Source: an uncultured Saprospiraceae bacterium
Lineage (GTDB): Bacteria; Bacteroidota; Bacteroidia; Chitinophagales; Saprospiraceae
Direction: 5' to 3'
Length of the DNA stretch: 54,166 nt
Assembly (NCBI GenBank): GCA_937951615.1
Contig: CALFBH010000046.1
Location: 1-54,166 of the forward strand
Shown piece after piece: positions 26,607-35,904 of this stretch (position 1 is the stretch's first letter; every line of letters starts with the position of its first letter). The notes under the pieces were generated by a model. The model was not told the DNA's origin and made no database searches. It saw only the letters and a list, made by a program, of their open reading frames with translations. Position numbers and translations under genes: made by a program.

Positions 26607-27536
26607 ATGAGAAAATTATGCTGTGTATGTTTGCTGCTCTGCTTTTTGTTTGCTCAAAAAGCCTACAGTTTTCATATAGCACCCACTGATATTCAGTCGA
26701 TTGAACGTGTGTCGTCCTTTGCGCCGGACACAATCATCCCGCCAAGCATCCAACTGATGGAAAACGAATCTCGACTGATTTGTCCGGATGTTCCTGGCTT
26801 CAATACACCACTTAACATCACCAATCTGGCTTGTGAGCAGTTGTCTTTTGGAGGTGCTGCCTTTAATCCAGGCGAAAGCTGTTTTACCTATACTTCTGGT
26901 TTTAATGCCGGTACAGACGTGATTTGTGTAGAAGCCTGTGATCCGGTCACTTTTGTTTGCGATACCTTGATTTACACCATCATCATAGACCCTACACCAC
27001 TGCCATCGCCCACAGCAGGCGACGATCTGGTGAGCGTTCCACAGAATGACAGCATAGCGATTGATGTATTGGCAAATGATACGATAACAGGTTTTCCAAG
27101 CATCACGATAACGATCAATCCGGTAAACGGAACGGCGAGTGTGAATAATGACAATACCATTCAATATGTTCCTATACCAGGCTTTTGTGGTGTGGACTCA
27201 CTGACTTATGTAGTCTGCGACCAAGTGGACTGTGTGGCTGCTAATGTAAGTATTGCTATCATTTGTAGCGAAGCACCCTTCACTTTATATAATGGCTTTT
27301 CGCCAAATAATGATGGCATCAACGATGAACTGGTCATAGATAATCTGGATAGAATTCCCGACCATAAGATTAATATTTTTAATCGCTGGGGAAATCTTGT
27401 ATTTTCGGGTACGAATTACCAGAGTGACTGGGATGGAAGATGGAATGGAGAAGACCTCCCCGATGGCACTTATTTTTATGTCGTCGATGATGGAAATGGA
27501 AACAGTTATCACGGTTATATACAATTGCAAAGATAG
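26607..27536 (+). CDS. Secreted Ig-like protein with T9SS type B (CHU_C) sorting domain
   Basis: ATG 26607 gives a clean signal peptide (MRKLCCVCLLLCFLF, cleavage near AYS); ATG 26556 is possible. The 309-residue product has a Cys-rich Ig-like segment (about 60-140), then a tandem beta domain of the cadherin/VCBS type (DDLVSVPQNDSIAIDVLAND and SLTYVVCDQ). A CHU_C sorting domain closes it (NGFSPNNDGINDEL, NIFNRWGNLV, PDGTYFYVV). CHU_C domains direct cargo through T9SS in a PorP/SprF-dependent way, and a full-length PorP/SprF gene follows by 104 bp. It is probably surface-exposed or secreted; the binding partner is unknown. Confidence 0.9.
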   Translation: MRKLCCVCLLLCFLFAQKAYSFHIAPTDIQSIERVSSFAPDTIIPPSIQLMENESRLICPDVPGFNTPLNITNLACEQLSFGGAAFNPGESCFTYTSGFNAGTDVICVEACDPVTFVCDTLIYTIIIDPTPLPSPTAGDDLVSVPQNDSIAIDVLANDTITGFPSITITINPVNGTASVNNDNTIQYVPIPGFCGVDSLTYVVCDQVDCVAANVSIAIICSEAPFTLYNGFSPNNDGINDELVIDNLDRIPDHKINIFNRWGNLVFSGTNYQSDWDGRWNGEDLPDGTYFYVVDDGNGNSYHGYIQLQR

Positions 27537-27552
27537 TTAAGTTGATTAGGTG

Positions 27553-27597
27553 ATTAAGTTATTGAGTGTATTAAGTAACTAAACTCAATAACTTAAT
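27553..27597. repeat. 14-bp inverted repeat made of ATTAAGTTATTGAG units
   Basis: ATTAAGTTATTGAG (27553-27566) pairs perfectly with CTCAATAACTTAAT (27584-27597), loop 17 nt. Further CTCAATAACT copies continue to about 27620. It separates the second type B gene from porP/sprF. Confidence 0.8.
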
Positions 27598-27640
27598 TAA
27601 CTCAATAACTCAATCAACTCAATTTACAAAAAGATTCACT

Positions 27641-28654
27641 ATGAAAAATGCGCTGATACTATTTTTAGCGATATTCACAATAAGCTCGAATAGCTACGGG
27701 CAGCAAGACCCGATGCTGACGCAATATATGTTCAACACCTTGTCTTATAATCCAGCTTATGCAGGTAGCAAGGAGTACATGAGTTTCAGTATCCTGCACC
27801 GCGACCAGTGGCTGGGCTTCAATGATAACGAAGGAAAACCAATCACGCAGATTTTTTCCATGCATACACCTATTCGCGGCAAGCGGGTCGGTTTTGGACT
27901 TTCTGCCAGCATGGATCAATTGGGACCAACTAAGGAAGTTGGTGTTCACGGACATTATGCTTATCGCATTCCTGTAGGAAAAGGCAAATTGGCTTTTGGA
28001 TTGCAGGGTGGTGTATATAACTGGCGGGCTGATTTTTCCAAGCTGAATTTGCAAAGCCCAACTGACCCGGCATTTAACGGAGATGAAAATGGTGTGCGCA
28101 ATTTGTGGTTGCCCAATTTTGGAGCAGGCATGTACTTCTCTACGAAGTCCTTATATTTTGGATTTTCTGCACCACATATTTTGGATACAGACTTGCGTCG
28201 AGACAATATTGACCCAGCTTCCGAAGAGTTGTTTGCACGTAAATATCGGCATTATTATGCAATGGGTGGTATCGTGATTCGTTTGAGTCAGGCTGTTCAC
28301 TTCAAGCCTTCTTTCCTGATTAAAAATGTAGGACTATTTGGGGAATTTCGTGAAACAGGAACAGGCGTATCTGCTCCAACGGAGTTTGATATTGACGGTT
28401 CTTTGCTCTTCCACGAAAAATTATGGCTGGGTGCTTCTTTCCGTTCTGCCTTTGAAGGTTTTTCAGATGAAAGCTCTTATGATTCAGTAGATGTCTGGAT
28501 GCAAATCATGCTGAAAAATGGTTTGAGAATTGGCGGAGCGTATGATTTTCCGATCAACCGTATCATGGATGCGAGTTCTGGTTCTTATGAAGTCATGATA
28601 GGCTATGACCTGGATTATACAAAAGATAAAATTGTAACACCAAGATACTTTTAA
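27641..28654 (+). CDS. Type IX secretion PorP/SprF-family membrane protein
   Basis: The 337-residue protein has a signal peptide (cut near YGQ) and the family start QQDPMLTQYMFNTLSYNPAYAG. Repeated barrel strands follow, and the C-terminal strand ends YDLDYTKDKIVTPRYF. PorP/SprF proteins are outer-membrane partners of CHU_C cargo and of the T9SS PorK/N/M ring, and help secrete and attach adhesins such as SprB. It is full length and lies 21 bp before an OmpA-family gene, so both probably form one operon. It contrasts with the truncated paralogue at 25681. Confidence 0.94.
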   Translation: MKNALILFLAIFTISSNSYGQQDPMLTQYMFNTLSYNPAYAGSKEYMSFSILHRDQWLGFNDNEGKPITQIFSMHTPIRGKRVGFGLSASMDQLGPTKEVGVHGHYAYRIPVGKGKLAFGLQGGVYNWRADFSKLNLQSPTDPAFNGDENGVRNLWLPNFGAGMYFSTKSLYFGFSAPHILDTDLRRDNIDPASEELFARKYRHYYAMGGIVIRLSQAVHFKPSFLIKNVGLFGEFRETGTGVSAPTEFDIDGSLLFHEKLWLGASFRSAFEGFSDESSYDSVDVWMQIMLKNGLRIGGAYDFPINRIMDASSGSYEVMIGYDLDYTKDKIVTPRYF

Positions 28655-28675
28655 AAACATAACTGAGAAATTAAA

Positions 28676-30937
28676 ATGAGATTCAAAATCTTAATCATCA
28701 CCTGCTTAATGTGCTTTGTGTTTGTAAGCAACACGCAGGCTCAGCGAGCCAAGTTGGAGCGGGCAAACAAATTTTATAAAGCCCTGAATTATCAAAAAGC
28801 CATTCAGTATTATCTGGATGTGCTGGATAAAAGAGAAATTCCGCAGGCAAAAATAAGAGTCGCCAATAGCTATCGCAAGATTGGAAATATGAGTGAAGCG
28901 GCGTTTTGGTACGGACAAGTTGTGCGTTTGCCAGAAGCCCAGCCCAGGCATAAATTGTATTATGCACAGGCACTTCAGGCAACAGGTAAATGCGAGCAGG
29001 CAGACAAGTGGTTCAAAGAATACGCAGATGAATCTCCAGATGACGAGCGTGGACAATTGCTGAGAAATGCCTGCGAAGAAGCAGTCGTCAATGAGTTCAA
29101 AACCAGCAGCGCAGATTATTATCGCACAGAACAGGTAGGCGATGTGAATACCACACTGGATGAATTTGGCGCAAGTTTTTTCCGTCAGGGTATCGTGTTT
29201 ACTTCCGAGCGAGACAGAGGAGCAGCGATTCGTCGTATTCATACTTGGACAGGTGATCCATTTCTGGAATTATACTATGCCGAAATTGAGCCAATCGTAG
29301 GCGGAGAAAGTTACTCCTTTAAAGTTCCTGTGAAGTACTCGTCCAAAATCAATACAAAATTTCACGATGGACCGGTGAGTTTTAATAAAAAACAAAACCG
29401 CATCTATTTTACCAGAAATGATGTCAGTAAAAAAGGCAAACGCGGTAAAGATAATGAAGGAGTCACCCGACTGAAAATATTCACTGCTCGCCTAGAAAAT
29501 AATGAATGGAGCAATCTCAAAGGAATGCCATTCAATAGTAGCGAGTATTCTGTAGCGCACCCCTCAATCACACCTGATGGTACTAAAATGTATTTTACTT
29601 CTGATATGCCAGGTGGTACGGGGGGAATGGATTTGTATGTGACCGATTTGGAAAACGGACGCTGGGGACCAGCCATCAATATGAATGCCTATGTGCCAGG
29701 AATGAATACAGAAGGCAACGAAATATTCCCATTTATTCACGATGACGGAACGCTTTATTTTGCTTCTGACGGACATGCAGGATTGGGTGGATTAGACATC
29801 CATTATGCCAAACAAGTCAATAACTCCTGGAGTCCGGTAATCAATATGGGCGCACCAATCAATAGTATCAACGATGATTTTAGTTTGGTACTCAGCGAAG
29901 ACAAAAAAATAGGTTTTTATTCTTCTAATCGCGAGGGCGGTGTAGGGAATGACGACCTCTATATGTTCCAGCGTCAGGCAGTAGATGTAGAATTGCTGGT
30001 ATATGATAAAAACTCTGGTCAGCCATTAGCGGATGCTGTGGTGGATATGAATTGTAGCAAGCGCGGTCCTATTACTACAGGCGGCGACGGCAAAGTATAT
30101 TTTGAAATGCCAGTAGATCGTACCTGTCGTTTTGAAGCAGACAAGGACAGCTATACTGGAAATTCTGCTTCGGGTTCTACCAAAGGTTTCAAAAGTGGTG
30201 ACCGCTTATTTGTCAATATTCCTTTGGATCGTCCATTAGAGTTTGACCTGATAGGTAAGGTAACTGGCGGAGCAACCGTGCTAGGCGGTGCCAACTTAAT
30301 AGTAACCAATGATTGCGGCGAGCCTGTACAAACCATGAAAACAGATATAGCTGGACAATATGCTTTCGATTTGAAACCGAATTGCTGTTATTTAATCAAA
30401 GCTGAAAAAGCGGGTTATTTGGTGAATACCAATAATGTATGTACCAGAGGACGTACATCTTCGGAGTCTATCAACTCTACTATCATACTCGCACCAGTTC
30501 CAGTAGCTACACAAGATCCAGTTGTTATTGTAGAGGAAGGACCAAGTACGCCAAATTTCCCAAATCCACCGCCACGTCCATTGTCTTTCCCGAAATTATA
30601 CCACGATTTTGATAAAGCACCGATACAGGAATTATACAAAGACGAGTTGTACATTATTTATAATTTATTAGAAGTTAATCCGACTGTACTGGTAGAAGTT
30701 GCTTCTTTCACAGATGCGCGAGGCCCTGCTGAATACAACCAAATCTTATCAGATCGTCGTGCAAAAGAAACTAAAAAAGCATTAGAGACTAGAGGTATAG
30801 ACGGCAGCCGCATCGAAGCCAGAGGATATGGAGAGTCACAACCCATCAATGAATGTATAGACGGTGTAAAATGCTCAGAATTGAAGCATCAGGAAAACCG
30901 TAGAACAGAGGTCAAAGTAGTCGGTTCATCCAACTGA
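28676..30937 (+). CDS. TPR-PD40-CNA_B-OmpA protein (PorE-like)
   Basis: The 753-residue protein has a signal peptide (to NTQAQ), N-terminal TPR helices (about 25-125), then WD40/PD40-type propeller repeats (YFTSDMPGGTGGMDLYVTD, YFASDGHAGLGGLDI, FYSSNREGGVGNDDLY). Two carboxypeptidase-regulatory-like beta domains follow (about 435-620), and a C-terminal OmpA domain ends it (SFTDARGPAEYNQILSDRRA and RIEARGYGESQP), which binds peptidoglycan. P. gingivalis PorE has a similar TPR, propeller, CNA_B and OmpA order and links the T9SS to the cell wall. Following porP/sprF by 21 bp, it may tether that complex. Several paralogues per genome are normal, so a core T9SS role is not proven. Confidence 0.9.
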   Translation: MRFKILIITCLMCFVFVSNTQAQRAKLERANKFYKALNYQKAIQYYLDVLDKREIPQAKIRVANSYRKIGNMSEAAFWYGQVVRLPEAQPRHKLYYAQALQATGKCEQADKWFKEYADESPDDERGQLLRNACEEAVVNEFKTSSADYYRTEQVGDVNTTLDEFGASFFRQGIVFTSERDRGAAIRRIHTWTGDPFLELYYAEIEPIVGGESYSFKVPVKYSSKINTKFHDGPVSFNKKQNRIYFTRNDVSKKGKRGKDNEGVTRLKIFTARLENNEWSNLKGMPFNSSEYSVAHPSITPDGTKMYFTSDMPGGTGGMDLYVTDLENGRWGPAINMNAYVPGMNTEGNEIFPFIHDDGTLYFASDGHAGLGGLDIHYAKQVNNSWSPVINMGAPINSINDDFSLVLSEDKKIGFYSSNREGGVGNDDLYMFQRQAVDVELLVYDKNSGQPLADAVVDMNCSKRGPITTGGDGKVYFEMPVDRTCRFEADKDSYTGNSASGSTKGFKSGDRLFVNIPLDRPLEFDLIGKVTGGATVLGGANLIVTNDCGEPVQTMKTDIAGQYAFDLKPNCCYLIKAEKAGYLVNTNNVCTRGRTSSESINSTIILAPVPVATQDPVVIVEEGPSTPNFPNPPPRPLSFPKLYHDFDKAPIQELYKDELYIIYNLLEVNPTVLVEVASFTDARGPAEYNQILSDRRAKETKKALETRGIDGSRIEARGYGESQPINECIDGVKCSELKHQENRRTEVKVVGSSN

Positions 30938-31021
30938 TGTAGTGATTGGTTATTAGTTGATTAGTAATTGGTATAATACTGTGCTATATATCGGCAATTC
31001 TGTTACTTTTTTATAAATCAA

Positions 31022-31160
31022 AACCACTAAGAAACTAAGCAAACAACTTAGTGCCCCTTAGTTTCTTAGTGGTTCAATCCCTCTCTAGATGCGCAATCCA
31101 GTATAAAAACCAAATTCCAAAACATCTAGTAAACCCCTTAGTGGTTCAAAAAAACACCCC
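31022..31160. repeat. 18-bp palindrome CCACTAAG-type and a further direct copy
   Basis: AACCACTAAGAAACTAAG (31022-31039) pairs perfectly with CTTAGTTTCTTAGTGGTT (31057-31074), loop 17 nt. CTTAGTGGTTCAAAAAAAC recurs once more at about 31136-31154, followed by ATGCGCAGCC. The same string with small changes is at about 44838-44870. The gap before it (30938-30975) has TGATTGGTTATTAG-like short repeats. No gene is visible. Confidence 0.85.
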
Positions 31161-31212
31161 AATGCGCAGCCAAATTCAGCTTCCTTAATATTAAACCGAT
31201 AAGCAGCAAGCC

Positions 31213-33726
31213 ATGTCATACTCGGTTCATCAAATCATAAAAATAACCAAAGCAAAGCCACTCAATTCGGCTATTCACAACACACAAATCACCCAACTCT
31301 TATTCGACAGCCGCAAAGTATCCCTATCTAGCGGAGCTTTATTTTTTGCCATCAAAGGGACTCGGCACGACGGACATGATTACATCCAGGACGCTTACGC
31401 AAAAGGTGTTCGCAACTTCATCATCAGCCATCCCGATCCATCATTTCCAACAGCTTATCCAAACGCCAATTTCTTACAAGTTGCCGACTCACTTATAGCC
31501 TTGCAAGAACTGGCCCGCTATCACCGCCAGCAATTTCATTTAAAAACAATAGCCATAACGGGCAGCAATGGTAAAACCATCATCAAAGAATGGCTGTACG
31601 AACTACTTCGCCCCGAACTAAATATCGTGCGAAGCCCTAAAAGCTATAATTCACAAATTGGCGTTCCTCTTTCCGTCTGGCAAATCGACAAAACACATCA
31701 ACTGGGCATTTTTGAAGCAGGTATTTCCCGAAAGGGAGAGATGGCAAAACTAGCAGATATTATCTGTCCCAAAATTGGTTTGCTGACCAATATCGGAGAA
31801 GCACACAGCGAAGGCTTTGCCGATAAAAAAGAAAAACTGCGCGAAAAACTGCTGCTCTTTGATGCTTGCGAAACCCTCATTTACCGCAAAGGTCATCCCT
31901 TAGTAGAAGAGACGATTGCAGCCTGGCAAACCGGGCAGAAAATGTTTACCTGGAGTACAACGGGAGCAGCCAATTTAAAGATCACCCAAGTCAAAAAAGG
32001 GACTAACACCACTACGCTCCATGCCATTTACACCCCACTTGATAAGCCCGATATTCAACAACAACTTAGCATTCAGGTCGCTTTTGTAGATGATGCTTAT
32101 CTGGAAAATATTGTACATTGCTGGGCAATGATGTTGTATTTGGGCTATGATAATGACACGATAGCCGAGCGTATGAAAGACTTGGAAGCAGTTGCGCTGC
32201 GGCTCGAACTTAAGGCAGCATTTAACAACTGCACATTGGTCAATGATAGCTACAGCAATGATTTCAACTCCCTGAGCATTGCCTTAGATTTTCTGAAACA
32301 ACAAGGAGGAAGTAAGTCGGCTACTTTGATTCTGTCAGATATTTTGCAAAGCAAAAAAACACCTCAGATTTTATATCAACAGGTTGCCGAATTGCTCAAA
32401 GAAAAAGGCATTCAGCGACTCATCGGAGTAGGGGAGGAGATTCCAATTATTCAGGAATACCTGTCGGATATAGCGATGGAATTTTATCCGACCACAGCCG
32501 CTTTGCAGCAGAATATTTCTACATTGGAATTTAAGAATGAAAGCATTTTACTCAAGGGAGCAAGAAGCTATGCCTTTGAGCGAATTGCGGCTCTATTGGA
32601 ACAAAAAGCCCACCGCACTGTCCTGGAAATCAACCTCAATGCACTGACGCACAACCTAAATGTATTTAGCCAATATCTGAAACCATCGACCAAAGTAATG
32701 GCAATGGTCAAAGCTGCTGCTTATGGTACGGGGAGTTTTGAAGTAGCACGACTGCTGGAGTTTAAACAAGTGGATTACCTTGCGGTGGCTTATACGGATG
32801 AAGGCGTGGAACTGAGGCAGGCGGGCATCCGTTTACCGATATTGGTACTGAATCCTGAAGAAGCAGGGCTGGAAACTTTGATTCGCCACCAACTCGAACC
32901 AGAGGTATTTAGTTTTGCTAACCTGAATACGCTGGCGCAGGTACTTAGATATTCGAAGAAAAATGAAGGCCAATTGGCAACAGCCTATCCGATTCATATC
33001 AATCTAAATACTGGTATGAATCGCTTGGGGTTTGAAGCAAAAGATATAGAGGCTTTGGGAGAATTGCTACATGAAAATAAATGGCTGCGAGTCGCTTCCA
33101 TTTTTTCACACCTAGCAGCCAGCGAGGATGCTCGGCACGATGATTTTACTCGACAACAAATCGCTGCATTTGAAAAATTAGCTGAAAAATTGAGTACTTA
33201 TTTGGGATATAAACCCATAAGTCATATCTTAAATTCTGCAGGAATTGTCCGTTTTGCAGAACATCAGATGGACATGGTGCGTTTAGGAATTGGCTTGTAT
33301 GGAATCGGCGGACAGGAAATTCAGGATAAACTGGAAGTCGTCAGTACTTTGAAAGCCACAATTTCGCAGATTAAAATCATTCAGAAAGGTGAAACCATCG
33401 GCTACAGTCGGGCTGGAAAAGCGGATGCAGATACGCGCCTTGCGACCATCAGTATTGGCTATGCAGATGGCTACCTGCGCCAACTCAGCAAAGGGAAAGG
33501 CAGTGTCGTCATTCGTGGCAAACATGCCCACACCGTCGGCAATGTCTGTATGGATATGTGCATGGTGGATGTGACCCATATTCCCGAAGCACAGGAAGGA
33601 GACGAGGTCATTATTTTTGGAAAAGAAAAACCGATAGCAGAACTGGCAACCGAACTAAAAACAATACCCTACGAAGTACTAACAAATATCTCCGGACGGG
33701 TAAAGCGTATATATTTTGAAGAATAA
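31213..33726 (+). CDS. murF-alr: Bifunctional UDP-MurNAc-tripeptide:D-Ala-D-Ala ligase / alanine racemase
   Basis: The 837-residue fusion has an N-terminal MurF part with the ATP loop TGSNGKT near residue 118, the central Mur-ligase domain and a C-terminal Mur domain (about 330-460). From about residue 475 a complete alanine racemase follows, with VLEINLNALTHNLNVF, the PLP lysine in AMVKAAAYGTG, and the catalytic region SIGYADGYLR with VGNVCMDMCMVDV. Alr makes D-alanine, D-Ala-D-Ala is formed by Ddl, and MurF attaches it to the peptidoglycan precursor in the cytoplasm. The fusion is characteristic of Bacteroidota and supports the taxonomic call. All key motifs are intact. Confidence 0.95.
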   Translation: MSYSVHQIIKITKAKPLNSAIHNTQITQLLFDSRKVSLSSGALFFAIKGTRHDGHDYIQDAYAKGVRNFIISHPDPSFPTAYPNANFLQVADSLIALQELARYHRQQFHLKTIAITGSNGKTIIKEWLYELLRPELNIVRSPKSYNSQIGVPLSVWQIDKTHQLGIFEAGISRKGEMAKLADIICPKIGLLTNIGEAHSEGFADKKEKLREKLLLFDACETLIYRKGHPLVEETIAAWQTGQKMFTWSTTGAANLKITQVKKGTNTTTLHAIYTPLDKPDIQQQLSIQVAFVDDAYLENIVHCWAMMLYLGYDNDTIAERMKDLEAVALRLELKAAFNNCTLVNDSYSNDFNSLSIALDFLKQQGGSKSATLILSDILQSKKTPQILYQQVAELLKEKGIQRLIGVGEEIPIIQEYLSDIAMEFYPTTAALQQNISTLEFKNESILLKGARSYAFERIAALLEQKAHRTVLEINLNALTHNLNVFSQYLKPSTKVMAMVKAAAYGTGSFEVARLLEFKQVDYLAVAYTDEGVELRQAGIRLPILVLNPEEAGLETLIRHQLEPEVFSFANLNTLAQVLRYSKKNEGQLATAYPIHINLNTGMNRLGFEAKDIEALGELLHENKWLRVASIFSHLAASEDARHDDFTRQQIAAFEKLAEKLSTYLGYKPISHILNSAGIVRFAEHQMDMVRLGIGLYGIGGQEIQDKLEVVSTLKATISQIKIIQKGETIGYSRAGKADADTRLATISIGYADGYLRQLSKGKGSVVIRGKHAHTVGNVCMDMCMVDVTHIPEAQEGDEVIIFGKEKPIAELATELKTIPYEVLTNISGRVKRIYFEE

Positions 33727-33740
33727 AAAATGTCGATGGT

Positions 33741-33777
33741 AATTCATTCGTAATTCGTAATTGACTAATTCGTAATT
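33741..33777. repeat. TTCGTAA tandem repeats
   Basis: AATTCATTCGTAATTCGTAA followed by CTAATTCGTAATT fills the 61-bp gap between murF-alr and the next gene. No promoter is apparent, so the downstream gene may be cotranscribed. Confidence 0.7.
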
Positions 33778-33787
33778 AAACCATTCT

Positions 33788-35836
33788 ATGACTAAAAAAA
33801 TCCTACATCTTGCCAACGACCATGTTTTTGACCGGGACTTTCCAGCTTCGGCAGTCTTGGATATTTTACGAAAAACCGCTGTTCAGTTATATGGAGAGGA
33901 TGAAGATTTATTTACCGTAGATGTCACTACACTGGATGAAGATTTTTTCCACAACCTCACCTTTAGTGAACTGGATCGTTATTTTAAGATATTTAAAAAT
34001 GTCATCAACAGCATTACGCTGACAGAGAAGCAGCCTCAGCATCCTGGCATCAATCGTTCTATTGTTTTGTACCTCAATACGACCGTTGCTGAAAACGATC
34101 TGACCTTTACCATCATCACAGCATCTGAAGAAGAACACCTGGTGATGGAAATGTATGTGGAAGAATTGCTGAAAAAGCACACCAAAGCTGCCAAGAAAAC
34201 AGGCAAATATCGACAGCATGAAGAGTTTCTTTTTGATAATCAATTTGATCATGCTGCGATTGTCGATATTCTGCAACAAATAGATGAGACTTTTCTGGAA
34301 GACACGCCTTTACAATTGGATGTTTATCTGACTTATGATGAGATTTTGGTCTTGGTGGATAAAGAAATGACGCAGTTTCGCCAGCGATTCCAATCAGGCG
34401 AATATCGAATGTTGACCGTCAGAAAACAAGGACTGAATGGCAGTGGGTTTGAATTGTTTTTGCATTTTAATATTGCTTTGCCAGGCTTTGCTTATTATAC
34501 TTTAAATGCGGATAAAGCCAAATCTACGAAAGCATTTAAAGAGAAGTTAAACGATATTTTTGGGCTGGATGCAAATCAACAAAAACAACTAAAAGCCCGC
34601 TTTGGCAGACTGCCAGTCTTGCAGGGTAGCTTTCTGTTGGATAGCTCGCTCACACCTGCCCAGATTGCTGACTTTGCGGAGATGCTGGGCGACCGATTTC
34701 TGCCGAATGATGCACTTCAGTTGCGCTACATCAATGCTGATAATTCCTGTTACAGCCACGAAAAACCGGATTTTGACAGGGTGCATCGACTGTTTCAGAG
34801 CAGTGGTTCGGGGAGTTTGTACCTGACGAAACGGGCGGGCAAAAACAGATTTTTCAGACTAGTCTTATCTTGTCGGAATGGACGGTATCGCACGGGCTTT
34901 TATTATATTGCTTCGGGTAATCCTTCCGAAAATGAAGTCATGGAAACACTGATGTTGAGTTGTTTTCAGCCACAACAAGCAGAACTTCAAACAAAGCAAC
35001 AAACAGGCGTGCGACCGCAATTGCAAGGCTCTTTTTTCTTTCCAACTTCCATTGATGCCGATGCTTTTGTTGGTTTTCTCGACAAATTATCAAAGCGTGT
35101 TTTCCCAGATGATTTTATTGCCCTGCGGCTCAATTGCGCCAACGGCGACAAACATTTATACTACGATGAAGACTATTCAGCCCTGAAAAATTATATCAAT
35201 AAGGATGAACATCAGGTCATTTACATCAATAAAAAAACAAAAAGCGGAGCGAGCCTGAGTGTTCATTTACAATTTAAAAATACAGATGCCGGCACGCCCA
35301 ATGCCTATTATTCTATTGTCGCAAATAATGATCGCGATAATATAGCGATACGGGAGTTTCTACAGGAACAACTGCGCAGAACGGTGCAGCAGAAAAATGG
35401 AGAGGAAGAAGAAGAGCAGGAAATGCAAAGTACTGGAAAAGCCATTTTTAAAAAGAAGCATTTTAATCTGAAAAAGCAGTGTTATGTTCGTATTGCGCCG
35501 AACGAAAAAGAACTGCTCGCTGCCTTATCGGAGGTCTTGGGTACGTATAAGCTAGACTGTGTGCATCAGGAAGGTTTGGAAGGCTTTGGAATATTGGACA
35601 CACTCTGGCAGGCGATGAATGAATCGGAATTGCTAATTTTGGATATTAGCGGACAAAATTCAACTGCTTTTTATGAGCTGGGCATAGCGCACACCTTGAA
35701 GAAAGATGTGATTTTGCTCGTGCAGGATGCGAAGTCTTTACCTTTTGATTTTAAGCCATTCAGGCACATTATTTACGAGGCTGATGAAATTGGTTTGAAG
35801 CGACTAAAAGCTGAATTGGCGGCTTATTTGAAATGA
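33788..35836 (+). CDS. Four-repeat protein with C-terminal TIR/deoxyribosyltransferase-like domain, novel architecture
   Basis: The 682-residue cytosolic protein (no signal peptide or membrane segment) has two parts. Residues about 13-540 hold four divergent repeats of about 115-130 residues, starting near 13, 147, 279 and 413. Each begins with a GSF(F/L)L...A..I.D.L-like segment and is rich in beta strands ending FYYIAS or YYSIVAN. An acidic linker (GEEEEEQEM) follows. Residues 562-682 are a Rossmann-like domain with LLILDISGQNSTAFYELGIAH then DVILLVQ and LPFDFKPFRHIIYE. Glu630 sits where TIR-like and nucleoside 2-deoxyribosyltransferase-like enzymes have their catalytic Glu, suggesting cleavage of a nucleotide glycosidic bond. 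The repeats could be a sensor or scaffold. It lies 61 bp after murF-alr. The family of the repeats is not recognised; a defence or signalling role is inference. Confidence 0.7.
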   Translation: MTKKILHLANDHVFDRDFPASAVLDILRKTAVQLYGEDEDLFTVDVTTLDEDFFHNLTFSELDRYFKIFKNVINSITLTEKQPQHPGINRSIVLYLNTTVAENDLTFTIITASEEEHLVMEMYVEELLKKHTKAAKKTGKYRQHEEFLFDNQFDHAAIVDILQQIDETFLEDTPLQLDVYLTYDEILVLVDKEMTQFRQRFQSGEYRMLTVRKQGLNGSGFELFLHFNIALPGFAYYTLNADKAKSTKAFKEKLNDIFGLDANQQKQLKARFGRLPVLQGSFLLDSSLTPAQIADFAEMLGDRFLPNDALQLRYINADNSCYSHEKPDFDRVHRLFQSSGSGSLYLTKRAGKNRFFRLVLSCRNGRYRTGFYYIASGNPSENEVMETLMLSCFQPQQAELQTKQQTGVRPQLQGSFFFPTSIDADAFVGFLDKLSKRVFPDDFIALRLNCANGDKHLYYDEDYSALKNYINKDEHQVIYINKKTKSGASLSVHLQFKNTDAGTPNAYYSIVANNDRDNIAIREFLQEQLRRTVQQKNGEEEEEQEMQSTGKAIFKKKHFNLKKQCYVRIAPNEKELLAALSEVLGTYKLDCVHQEGLEGFGILDTLWQAMNESELLILDISGQNSTAFYELGIAHTLKKDVILLVQDAKSLPFDFKPFRHIIYEADEIGLKRLKAELAAYLK

Positions 35837-35904
35837 TGTTTGAAATTGTGAAATTATATGCTTGTGAAATTAAAATGTAAATTGATAAAATAAAATTAAA
35901 CGCT

